Of a stretch of 20,410 nucleotides of DNA, positions 13,837 through 20,410 are shown piece after piece. Source of the stretch: JAVBKA01 sp031546715 (GTDB taxonomy: Bacteria; Bacillota; Clostridia; Oscillospirales; UBA929); assembly GCA_031546715.1 (NCBI GenBank), contig JAVBKA010000091.1, positions 1 to 20,410 of the forward strand. Direction: 5' to 3'. Both the position numbers and the translations under genes were made by a program. Numbering within the stretch: position 1 is the first letter of the stretch; each line of letters begins with the position of its first letter. The notes under the pieces are model-generated. The model worked only from the letters and a program-made list of their open reading frames with translations, had not been told where the DNA came from and ran no database searches.

Positions 13837-14781
13837 TTGATTTTGGATAAATTTTGCAATGAATTTGATTTAACCGAGATAAACAGCCGTGCGGCGAAAA
13901 ACCCCCGTGACCTGCTGGCTGAATGCGACACTGTGCTTTATGGACGGCTTGCCTCCGCTGCTGCCGCAATTGCAAATGGTCTGCCTAACAGACCTGTAGT
14001 GCTTCTTGCAGGTCCTTCAGGCTCAGGCAAGACCACTACTGCACAAAAATTATGCGCCGCGCTGGATTTAATCGGCGTTAGAGCGCATACTGTATCAATG
14101 GACGACTATTATCAGACCGTTGACCCCGCCACGCACCCAAAGGACGATAAGGGGAGCATCGACTTTGAATCCCCGCAGTGCCTTGATATACCACTGCTTA
14201 AGCAGCATTTTGCCGTACTGTCCCAAGGCTCAGAGATTTTAGTGCCCACCTTTGACTTTGTCACTCAAACAAGGGCAGCCAAAACTCATAACCTGCGGCT
14301 GGGCAGTAACGAAGTCGCCATTTTTGAGGGTATTCACGCCCTAAACCCCATGCTTTTAGACGGCGGAACTTCCGCAACCAGAGTTTATATTTCAGCAAGA
14401 AGCAATATAACCAAAAACTGCGAGCCGTTTTTCATGGCGACATGGATGCGTCTTGTCAGGCGCACGATTAGGGATTTTAATTTCAGAGGCATATCAGCAA
14501 AGGACAATATGGCCATGTGGGCAAATGTCAGAGCGGGGGAAAAACGCTATATCTCGCCCTTCAAGCAGCTTGCCGACATCACCATTGACACCGCACTACC
14601 CTACGAAGTAAACGTTCTTTGTGACAGAGCAAAGAGGCTTTTTTCAGAGGTACATGACATCGGTCGAGGCGACGAAATCCGTCAAATGGCAGCAAGGCTT
14701 GAGGAGCTTGTACCTATTGATGAAAGTATTCTCAGCAAAAAATCTCTGCTAAGAGAGTTTGTAGGCGGATTGATTATTTAA
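13837..14781 (+). CDS. Uridine kinase-like nucleoside kinase
   Basis: The protein is 314 residues from a TTG with GAAGG about 9 nt upstream. The P-loop GPSGSGKT is at residues 59-66. SMDDYYQTVDP and the acidic segment GSIDFESPQCLD, with IFEGIHALNP, match the uridine kinase/phosphoribulokinase superfamily, which transfers ATP phosphate to a nucleoside or similar hydroxyl. Many clostridial relatives of about 550 residues carry an N-terminal TGS/threonyl-tRNA-synthetase-like domain; here only a short, different 55-residue N terminus precedes the kinase. The spacing of 28 nt from hemZ allows read-through. Substrate not determinable; it may be uridine, cytidine or another nucleoside. Confidence 0.88.
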   Translation: MILDKFCNEFDLTEINSRAAKNPRDLLAECDTVLYGRLASAAAAIANGLPNRPVVLLAGPSGSGKTTTAQKLCAALDLIGVRAHTVSMDDYYQTVDPATHPKDDKGSIDFESPQCLDIPLLKQHFAVLSQGSEILVPTFDFVTQTRAAKTHNLRLGSNEVAIFEGIHALNPMLLDGGTSATRVYISARSNITKNCEPFFMATWMRLVRRTIRDFNFRGISAKDNMAMWANVRAGEKRYISPFKQLADITIDTALPYEVNVLCDRAKRLFSEVHDIGRGDEIRQMAARLEELVPIDESILSKKSLLREFVGGLII

Positions 14782-14834
14782 TACTAATCACAACTGGAAA
14801 TAAACAAAACTGAAATTTAACAGGAGGTCACAAA

Positions 14835-15206
14835 ATGAACGAGACAGTTAAAAACATTATCGACAAGGTAAAAACCACTGCCCACAAAACCAGCGAGGTA
14901 ACCGTTAAGAAAACAGGCGAAATCTGGGAAATCACAAAGCTTACCATGCGCCTTTCTGAGCTCAACAGCAAAACCGAGCAAGCACTTATCGACATCGGAG
15001 AAATTGTGTATGACGCATTTCTCGACCCTAACAGCGATACCGAGCATGTTGACAGCCTGCTTGACGCAATCCACGAAAACCGCAAGGAAATAAGGGATAT
15101 TAAAGAACGCATTGACGAAATCCGTCAAGTAAAGCTTTGCCATTGCTGCGACAAGAAAATCAACCGTGAGGACACATTCTGTAAGTATTGCGGCGAGAAA
15201 GTATGA
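14835..15206 (+). CDS. Small coiled-coil protein with C-terminal zinc ribbon
   Basis: The protein is 123 residues from an ATG after a strong AGGAGGT site. I do not recognise a named family. Residues 1-95 are charged and helix-forming, with heptad-like stretches (KNIIDKVKTTAHKT, ENRKEIRDIKERIDEIRQ) consistent with coiled coil. The C terminus is a compact zinc ribbon, CHCC (Cys102, Cys105) then CKYC (Cys116, Cys119). There is no signal peptide or membrane helix. Its stop codon overlaps the ATG of the purine nucleoside phosphorylase gene (ATGA), so the two are translationally coupled, although nothing in the protein suggests purine metabolism. Confidence 0.85.
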   Translation: MNETVKNIIDKVKTTAHKTSEVTVKKTGEIWEITKLTMRLSELNSKTEQALIDIGEIVYDAFLDPNSDTEHVDSLLDAIHENRKEIRDIKERIDEIRQVKLCHCCDKKINREDTFCKYCGEKV

Positions 15207-16030
15207 GTGATATTAAACAACAGCTGGAGCTGAGTGCCGAATTTCTCAAAAGCCGCTTAGACGGCTTTGTACCAGAGGTTTTACTGGTTTTAGGCTCAGG
15301 ACTGGGCTTTTTAGGCGACATCTGCGAAAACCCTAAGATTTTCCCCTACGGCGAAATTCCCGCCGTCCCAGTGTCCACCGCGCCGGGACATGCAGGGCGG
15401 CTGGTGTTTGGCGTGCTTGGCGGCAAGCGTGTAATGGTCATGCAGGGTCGCTTCCACGGCTACGAGGGCTACGGCAGTGACGTAGTGGTTCATTGTGTCC
15501 GCACAGCGAAAATGCTGGGCGCAGAAACCATGTTTATCACCAACGCCGCGGGAGCTGTAAACCGCTCCTACAAGTCAGGCGATATCATGATGATCACCGA
15601 CCATATCAAGCTTTTTACCGATTCACCCCTTAAAGGCGCAAATCTTGACTTTTTAGGTACACGTTTTCCAGATATGTCCACAGCCTATACTCCTGAGCTG
15701 TTTGAGGTTGCCAACAAGGCGGCGGCTAAGGCGGGAATTGGGCTGAAGGAAGGCGTATATATGATTTTCCCTGGTCCGCAGTACGAAACTCCGGCTGAAA
15801 TCCGTGCCGCCGCTCTTTTAGGAGCGGACTGTGTCGGTATGTCCACTGTACCAGAGGTTATCGCTGCAAGACATTGCGGTATGAAGGTTTTGGGCTTCTC
15901 TCTGGTTTGCAATATGGCGGCGGGTATACTCAAGCAGGAGCTTAGCGAACAGGAAGTACTTGACACCGCCGAGGCATCAAAAAAACACTTCTCAGCACTT
16001 ATAATCGGCTGCTTGGAAGAATTATATTAA
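15203..16030 (+). CDS. punA: Purine nucleoside phosphorylase (trimeric PNP family)
   Basis: The protein is 275 residues from the ATG at 15203, which overlaps the preceding stop; a TTG at 15188 in the same frame would add five residues with no better ribosome site. PNP cleaves purine (deoxy)ribonucleosides with phosphate to the free base and (deoxy)ribose-1-phosphate. Visible motifs are GSGLG (31-35, phosphate loop), GRFHGYEG (His85), NAAGAVN, GPQYETPAEIR (Glu195) and the base-recognition segment SLVCNMAAG (Asn237). Glu and Asn at these sites fit a 6-oxopurine-specific enzyme. The residue before Asn237 is Cys where Thr is usual. It precedes the MTA/SAH deaminase gene by 21 nt, so hypoxanthine-type nucleosides made by that deaminase could be its substrates. 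Confidence 0.96.
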   Translation: MSDIKQQLELSAEFLKSRLDGFVPEVLLVLGSGLGFLGDICENPKIFPYGEIPAVPVSTAPGHAGRLVFGVLGGKRVMVMQGRFHGYEGYGSDVVVHCVRTAKMLGAETMFITNAAGAVNRSYKSGDIMMITDHIKLFTDSPLKGANLDFLGTRFPDMSTAYTPELFEVANKAAAKAGIGLKEGVYMIFPGPQYETPAEIRAAALLGADCVGMSTVPEVIAARHCGMKVLGFSLVCNMAAGILKQELSEQEVLDTAEASKKHFSALIIGCLEELY

Positions 16031-16051
16031 TCACCAATTAAGGAGCTACAT

Positions 16052-17347
16052 ATGAACACCTTATTTTCAGATATCACCGTAGTACTGCTTGACGGCTCGC
16101 CTGTGCTTGAACATGCCTATGTTGGCATAACGGACGGCAAAATCTGCTATGTGGGACAGGACAAGCCTGAGACGGCTGTCGGTACTGAGGTCATTGACGG
16201 CAGGCATAAGGTGCTCATGCCAGGTCTTGTAAATGCGCACACTCATGTGCCAATGACACTGCTTAGAGGCTTTGCAGACGATTATACACTGCTTGACTGG
16301 CTGCATAACTATATTTTTCCCGCCGAGGATAAGCTCACGCCTGCAATGGTGTACCAAGGGGCAAGGCTTGGACTGATGGAGGCTCTCGCCTCCGGCACTG
16401 TTTCTGTCACGGATATGTACAGTGATGAAGACCAAGTTGCCAAGGCTGTCAGCGAAATAGGCATGAAGGCGAATATTTGCCGCGCGCTGATTTCCTTTGA
16501 CAAGGACGGCTTTAACCCCTCGACAGACAGCCGCATTGCCGATATGAAGTCACTTGTAAACGATTGGCACGGTCATGACGGGGGGCGAATTGCCGTGGAT
16601 GCGTCAATTCACGCCGAATACACCTCCCATGACCTGCTGTGGCGTTACACCGCCGATTATGCCCATGAAAAGGGAATCGGAATGCATGTCCATGTCTCTG
16701 AATCAAAAGAGGAACATGAAAACTGCAAAACTAAGTACGGCAAAACCCCCACCTACATGCTAAATCAGCAAGGGGTTTTTAATACACGCACAACCGTGGC
16801 TCACGGCGTATGGCTTGAGCCTGACGATATGGAAATTCTAGCCGACCACAGGGCAAGTGTTGCACATAACCCAGTTAGCAACCTAAAGTTGGCTTCGGGC
16901 TGCGCCGATGTCCGCGGAATGCTGAAAAGCGGCATAAATGTGGCAATCGGAACTGACGGCGTTTCCTCAAATAACAGCCATGACATGTTTGAAGAGATAA
17001 AAACCTGTGCATTGTTTCAAAAGTACCGTGAATACGACCCTACTAATGTGAATGCCTTACAAGCACTTAATTTAGCAATCACTAACGGTGCGCTTTCTCA
17101 GGGCAGACAAAAGGAAATGGGAAAAATAGCCGTTGGTTATGACGCTGACCTCGTTATGCTGGACTTTGACAAACCGCACCTAACCCCTTGCCACCACACT
17201 ATTTCAAACATAGTGTACGCCGCAAAGGGCAGCGACGTGGTGCTTACAATGGTTCGCGGCAAGACCCTGTACAAAAACGGAGAATTTCTCACAATTGACG
17301 CAGAAAAGGTCATGTCCGAAGTCCGTCGCATAGCCAAGGTGTTTTAG
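16052..17347 (+). CDS. mtaD: 5-methylthioadenosine/S-adenosylhomocysteine deaminase
   Basis: The protein is 431 residues from an ATG with AGGAG 6 nt upstream. It belongs to the amidohydrolase superfamily, with zinc ligands His63 and His65 (VNAHTHVPM), the HVHVSESKEE segment (His212, His214), VAHGVWL (His251) and GTDGVSSNN (Asp302). Together with LLRGFADD and HNPVSNLKLASG these mark the MtaD/SahH-deaminase group, which converts MTA and SAH to their inosine analogues plus ammonia. Adenosine or guanine deaminase activity cannot be excluded by sequence. It closely follows the phosphorylase gene, pointing to a two-step salvage of SAM by-products. A structured non-coding region follows the stop. 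Confidence 0.93.
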   Translation: MNTLFSDITVVLLDGSPVLEHAYVGITDGKICYVGQDKPETAVGTEVIDGRHKVLMPGLVNAHTHVPMTLLRGFADDYTLLDWLHNYIFPAEDKLTPAMVYQGARLGLMEALASGTVSVTDMYSDEDQVAKAVSEIGMKANICRALISFDKDGFNPSTDSRIADMKSLVNDWHGHDGGRIAVDASIHAEYTSHDLLWRYTADYAHEKGIGMHVHVSESKEEHENCKTKYGKTPTYMLNQQGVFNTRTTVAHGVWLEPDDMEILADHRASVAHNPVSNLKLASGCADVRGMLKSGINVAIGTDGVSSNNSHDMFEEIKTCALFQKYREYDPTNVNALQALNLAITNGALSQGRQKEMGKIAVGYDADLVMLDFDKPHLTPCHHTISNIVYAAKGSDVVLTMVRGKTLYKNGEFLTIDAEKVMSEVRRIAKVF

Positions 17348-17359
17348 GCATAGATATAT

Positions 17360-17547
17360 GACAGGCTGCTGGCAGCATGGCGGCAGACGTCTGACCGCGC
17401 ATTGCTTTGAACCGGTCGCCGTGTAGCGGCGAGCTGTCAAACTCCGGAAATTTTGACACGTCCGCGACCAAACGTGGCAATATTTTTGGAGTTTGCTGGT
17501 TCAAAGCAGTGCGCCAGCGCGACTATGGCAGGCGAGCTGTCTAGCTC
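17360..17547. repeat. Long nested inverted repeat in the mtaD-flippase gap
   Basis: The 236-nt gap holds a large fold-back. A 17-bp stem (17397-17413 with 17498-17514, one G-U) encloses two arms. One is a 6-bp hairpin (17416-17421 with 17427-17432). The other is an 8-bp perfect stem (17438-17445 with 17488-17495) that continues through an imperfect 16-bp helix ending in CACGT/ACGTG (17457-17461, 17472-17476). The flanks add a 10-bp palindrome CAGACGTCTG (17384-17393), a GCTG/CAGC hairpin (17365-17376), GACAG/CTGTC outer matches (17360-17364, 17537-17541) and a GAGCT/AGCTC hairpin (17534-17547). No open frame is convincing. It may be a MITE-like palindromic element or a structured RNA; there is no clear T tract for a simple terminator. 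Confidence 0.7.
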
Positions 17548-17583
17548 ATCCCCCCCACATTATTCAGAGGGTGTGTTCTTCAT

Positions 17584-19209
17584 TTGAAAAAAACCAAATC
17601 GACCTCCCAGAGCTTTATTCAAGGCGCGCTTATTCTTTCAATTGCCACGGTATTTGTAAAAGTAATCGGCGCAGTCTATAAAATTCCCATACAAAATCTC
17701 CTTGGAGAAGAAGGCTCAAGTTACTTTAAAAAGGCGTATGATATATTTGCCACGCTAGTCGCTTTCTCAACCTCCGGTTTGCCTGTTGCCGTGTCAAAGC
17801 TAGTTTCGGAAGCTGAACAAAAGGGCGACAGACGTAGGTCAAAGGTGATTTTCCGCATTGCTATGATGATGTTCTCCATTGTGGGAACAGTAGGTATGAT
17901 GGTTCTGCTCCTTGGGTCTACAGCAATCGCAAAGGCGTCAGGCTCAGAGCTTGCAAGGACGGGCATCATGGCAATTGCCCCTGCAATATTCTTTATATGC
18001 ATAGTCAGTGCATACAGAGGGTATCATCAGGGTATGCGCAACATGACCCCAACTGCTACGTCGCAGGTTATTGAGGCATTTATTAAACTTGTGTTCGGTG
18101 TTGTCCTTGTCTATGTTGCAACCCGCCTTGGGGCTGATGTTTCCGTTAAGGCGGCGGCGGCCATCAGCGGTGTTACAATAGGCTCAATAGCCTCCTGCGC
18201 ATACTTTGTACTTATGAACAGGAAAATAGAACCTCCTGCCATTAAAGCCATCGAAGACCATGCCCTTGAGCATCAAAAACCAAAGGGCGTCAGCCGCAAA
18301 GAGGTTGTACAGCAGCTACTAAAAATTGCCATCCCAATTACAATCAGTGCCGCAGTTCTGACACTGACAGGTGTTATAGATACTTTTTTATGTACCCGCA
18401 ACCTTGTAAACGGCGCGGGGTTCACGCCACAGGAGGCGGAAATCTACTTTGGCGCATACGGTTGGGCGGGAAGCCTTTTCGGATTGCCCTCCACATTTAT
18501 TAACGCCATTGCCATCAGCATTGTTCCTGCACTGACCGCCGCATTCGCTATCAAAGACCGCAAGGCGGCGCATGGGTACATCAGCAGCTCAATGAGAATC
18601 ACGGCTCTTTTGTCTCTGCCAGCGGCGGCAGGTTATTTTGCCCTTAGTTGGCCAATAATGAATCTGTTATACGGGAAAAGCCCGTCAGGCGTGCTAATTG
18701 CGGCTCCTCAGCTTCAAAAGCTGGGTATTGCGGTGTTCTTTGTCTGTCTTGTTACCCTCACCAATGCTATTTTGCAGTCCATCGGACTGGTTTCTATTCC
18801 GGTTATAACCATGCTTATCGGAGCTGCCGCTAAGGTTATTGTAAACATCACGTTGGTCAGCAATCCAGCCATTCACATCAATGGCGCGCCTATCGGCACA
18901 ATTGTCTGCTACGGATTGGTTTCGGTTTTAAACCTGTTTGTTATACTGCGGTTTTTAAAGCTCTCCCCCCGACTGCTCTCGGTTTTCGTGCTGCCATGTC
19001 TGGCGGCTGTTGGCATGGGGGCGTGCTCACGAGGTATCTACTGGCTGATGACAGGGGTGGTGGGCGAGAAACTGGGAGTTATAATCGCAATCATGGTTGG
19101 CGCATTAGTGTACTTTGCTCTGGTTATCCTATTAGGAGCAATTAAGCGAGAGGATTTATTGATGATTCCGAAGGGTGAGAAGCTTGCAAACGCCCTAAAA
19201 ATGAAATAA
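17584..19209 (+). CDS. MOP-family polysaccharide/lipid flippase (MurJ/SpoVB/YabM-like)
   Basis: The protein is 541 residues from a TTG at 17584, with a GAGGGTG ribosome-like site at somewhat long spacing. It is highly hydrophobic with around 14 predicted membrane helices, beginning SFIQGALILSIATVFVKVIG and followed by YKIPIQNLLGEEGSSYFKKAYD, typical of the SpoVB/YtgP/YabM group of oligosaccharidyl-lipid flippases. These move lipid-linked precursors, such as lipid II for cell wall or spore cortex, across the membrane. In Bacillus subtilis yabM lies directly before the MazG-family gene yabN, matching the order here, so YabM is the closest positional equivalent. Sequence alone does not separate it from SpoVB or the MurJ-equivalent YtgP. 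Confidence 0.9.
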   Translation: MKKTKSTSQSFIQGALILSIATVFVKVIGAVYKIPIQNLLGEEGSSYFKKAYDIFATLVAFSTSGLPVAVSKLVSEAEQKGDRRRSKVIFRIAMMMFSIVGTVGMMVLLLGSTAIAKASGSELARTGIMAIAPAIFFICIVSAYRGYHQGMRNMTPTATSQVIEAFIKLVFGVVLVYVATRLGADVSVKAAAAISGVTIGSIASCAYFVLMNRKIEPPAIKAIEDHALEHQKPKGVSRKEVVQQLLKIAIPITISAAVLTLTGVIDTFLCTRNLVNGAGFTPQEAEIYFGAYGWAGSLFGLPSTFINAIAISIVPALTAAFAIKDRKAAHGYISSSMRITALLSLPAAAGYFALSWPIMNLLYGKSPSGVLIAAPQLQKLGIAVFFVCLVTLTNAILQSIGLVSIPVITMLIGAAAKVIVNITLVSNPAIHINGAPIGTIVCYGLVSVLNLFVILRFLKLSPRLLSVFVLPCLAAVGMGACSRGIYWLMTGVVGEKLGVIIAIMVGALVYFALVILLGAIKREDLLMIPKGEKLANALKMK

Positions 19210-19237
19210 TTATGGTGTTATGTTCACCAAAACAGTT

Positions 19238-19270
19238 TTTTTTCAAAAAATGCGGACTTTTTTCAAAAAA
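19238..19270. repeat. Two phased TTTTTTCAAAAAA tracts upstream of mazG
   Basis: The 13-bp sequence TTTTTTCAAAAAA occurs at 19238-19250 and 19258-19270, exactly 20 bp apart (about two helical turns), in the 84-nt gap before mazG. Phased A/T tracts of this kind bend DNA and could form an upstream promoter element or a binding site. A weak TGGTG/CACCA hairpin (19213-19229) precedes them and may help end the flippase transcript. Confidence 0.5.
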
Positions 19271-19293
19271 ACTCTTGAAGAAAGGCGAAAGTT

Positions 19294-19968
19294 ATGGTAG
19301 ATTCTACAAGTAACGAATACGTGACCTTAAAGAAGTGCGATATTTCGGAGCTGCGCGCCGTTGTAAAACGGCTTAGAGAGCCTGACGGCTGCCCTTGGGA
19401 TAAGGAGCAAACCCATAGTACAATTCGGGGCAATCTCATCGAGGAAGCCTACGAGGTAATTGACGCAATTGACCGCGGGGACTCTCGTGACCTTTGCGAA
19501 GAGCTTGGGGACATTTTGCAAAACGTTGTTTTTCATTCTCAAATTGCCGAGGAGAACTCTGAGTTCTCCTTTGATGATGTGGTAGGTGTGGTTTGCGAAA
19601 AATTGATTCGCCGTCACCCTCATGTTTTTTCGAATGTGATTGCGGAAACCTCTGACGAGGTGCTCCGTAATTGGGACGCTATTAAGCGTGAGGAGAAAAG
19701 CCATGCCTCAAAAACTGAGGCGCTGCGCTCCATACCGTCAGTTTTCCCCGCTCTTCTCAGAGCGGACAAGCTGCTCTCCCGTTCTGCGAAGGCGGGATTT
19801 GCCGAAAAAACAACTTTTGAGGAAACTCTTACCGCGGAGGAGCTGGGCGACAAGCTTTTTGACCTTGTAAAGCTCGCTAAAGCCTCTCACCTCGACCCAG
19901 AACTTGCACTGAGCGCAAGGCTTAACCAGTTCATCGACACTTTTGAGCACTGGGAGAAATCCCAGTAA
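19294..19968 (+). CDS. mazG: MazG-family nucleoside triphosphate pyrophosphohydrolase
   Basis: The protein is 224 residues from an ATG with an AAAGGCG site. MazG hydrolyses NTPs to NMP and pyrophosphate, clearing abnormal nucleotides. The conserved start LREPDGCPWDKEQTHSTIRGNLIEEAYE is split between substrate contacts and the metal-binding EEAYE (Glu50, Glu51, Glu54); the second acidic cluster EELGD is at 69-73. A partial second MazG-like repeat is seen near EELGDKLFDLVKLAK. The Bacillus subtilis equivalent YabN carries a SAM-methyltransferase domain at its N terminus; this one does not and is close in size to Escherichia coli MazG. Its place between a YabM-like flippase and HU matches the sporulation-linked neighbourhood. 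Confidence 0.95.
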   Translation: MVDSTSNEYVTLKKCDISELRAVVKRLREPDGCPWDKEQTHSTIRGNLIEEAYEVIDAIDRGDSRDLCEELGDILQNVVFHSQIAEENSEFSFDDVVGVVCEKLIRRHPHVFSNVIAETSDEVLRNWDAIKREEKSHASKTEALRSIPSVFPALLRADKLLSRSAKAGFAEKTTFEETLTAEELGDKLFDLVKLAKASHLDPELALSARLNQFIDTFEHWEKSQ

Positions 19969-19986
19969 GACATTGGCTACTCTGGC

Positions 19987-20004
19987 TTTGATGATTACAT
20001 CAAA
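19987..20004. promoter_or_regulatory. Short palindrome upstream of the HU gene
   Basis: TTTGATG (19987-19993) and CATCAAA (19998-20004) form a 7-bp perfect inverted repeat with a 4-nt loop, 43 nt before the HU start. No T run follows, so an operator or leader hairpin is more likely than a terminator. Confidence 0.35.
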
Positions 20005-20046
20005 CCTATAGCATATAACAAATGATATTTTAGGAGGACTTTTTCC

Positions 20047-20322
20047 ATGAACAAATCAGAACTTATTAACGCAGTTGCAGACAAAGCCGGCTTAACCAAA
20101 AAAAATTCCGAGGCAGCTATCACCGCAGTATTTGACGCCATCAGCGAAGCACTAGTCGATGGAGATAAAGTACAATTAGTCGGTTTTGGATCTTTTGAAG
20201 TTAAAAAGCGCGAAGCCAGAGTGGGACGCAACCCAAAGACAAAGCAAGAAATTTCTATCCCTGCTTCTAAGTCACCTGTTTTCAAAGCAGGCAAGGCATT
20301 GAAGGATTCAGTAAATCAATAA
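20047..20322 (+). CDS. hup: HU family DNA-binding protein
   Basis: The protein is 91 residues, the standard HU length, from an ATG 9 nt after a perfect AGGAGG. HU is a dimeric nucleoid protein that bends and compacts DNA. Helix-rich MNKSELINAVADKAGLTKKNSEAA is followed by the diagnostic VGFGSFEVKKREAR and the DNA-intercalating arm GRNPKTKQEISIPAS with its conserved proline, then the C-terminal helix. It carries its own strong ribosome site and is probably expressed highly. In many Clostridia HU sits between mazG and an S4-domain yabO gene followed by yabP and yabQ, which would be expected just past the right edge. Confidence 0.97.
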   Translation: MNKSELINAVADKAGLTKKNSEAAITAVFDAISEALVDGDKVQLVGFGSFEVKKREARVGRNPKTKQEISIPASKSPVFKAGKALKDSVNQ

Positions 20323-20338
20323 CATTTAGTGATACTTG

Positions 20339-20363
20339 TGGCGGCTGATGTTGCTGCCATTTT
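20339..20363 (+). terminator. Candidate terminator after the HU gene
   Basis: TGGCGGC (20339-20345) pairs with GCTGCCA (20353-20359, one G-U) around a 7-nt loop and is followed by TTTT. The T run is short, so strength is uncertain. Confidence 0.45.
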
Positions 20364-20366
20364 GGG

Positions 20367-20409
20367 CTGTATCAAAACGGTGGCGCATCCATTGCCGTCT
20401 TTGATACAG
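20367..20409. repeat. 14-bp hairpin at the right edge
   Basis: CTGTATCAAA and ACGG (20367-20380) pair with CCGT and TTTGATACAG (20395-20398, 20400-20409) with a single bulged C and a 14-nt loop. It reaches the window end, so its context and full length are unknown. Confidence 0.5.
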
Positions 20410-20410
20410 A

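Noticed and set aside
17360..17547. CRISPR array or integron attC site
   Set aside because: No regularly spaced direct repeats, and no attC-type core sites or integrase nearby.
17493..17681. Open frame spanning the fold-back and flippase start
   Set aside because: It overlaps the conserved flippase N terminus in another frame and has no family resemblance.

Overview
The window looks like chromosome of a spore-forming low-to-mid GC Firmicute of the class Clostridia, probably Oscillospirales-like. Evidence: a complete pro-sigma-K gene, the flippase-mazG-HU gene order of the Bacillus/Clostridium yabM-yabN sporulation neighbourhood, the recJ-rel-dtd order, strong AGGAGG-type ribosome sites and frequent TTG/GTG starts. 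The genus call is inference.

Layout. 1-1009 (minus): 5' part of a cysteine-desulfurase-like gene, overlapped by 4 nt with larB (nickel-pincer cofactor synthesis), with a consensus promoter. 1010-1417: larB promoter, a bidirectional hairpin terminator without an obvious client gene, and a dense block of perfect hairpins including a four-way cloverleaf. 1418-2116 (plus): exported or membrane-anchored alpha/beta hydrolase with a terminator. 2163-4019 (minus): AT-rich islet with an ABC/OLD-like ATPase and a frameshifted PD-(D/E)XK-like partner. It sits between the intact sigK and a decayed second copy of the sigK 3' end. 4020-4724 (minus): sigK, with a SigE-like promoter.

4877-14781 (plus): housekeeping and stringent-response block: recG, recJ, rel, dtd, an MBL-fold hydrolase, hemZ and a uridine-kinase-like nucleoside kinase. 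From recJ to hemZ the genes overlap or are separated by a few bases, so they are probably cotranscribed. apt, which lies between recJ and relA in Bacillus subtilis, is absent. 14835-17347 (plus): a small coiled-coil/zinc-ribbon protein overlapping a purine nucleoside phosphorylase gene, then an MTA/SAH deaminase gene; the last two suggest a deaminate-then-phosphorolyse route for SAM by-products. 17348-17583: non-coding, dominated by a long nested inverted repeat. 17584-20322 (plus): MurJ/SpoVB-type flippase, mazG and HU.

The strongest candidates for something new are the partial sigK duplication bracketing the ATPase/nuclease-like pair (possible relic of an element inserted at the sigK 3' end, carrying a defence-like module), and two unexplained structured non-coding blocks (about 1253-1387 and 17360-17547). 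No tRNA, rRNA, CRISPR array or transposase gene was seen.
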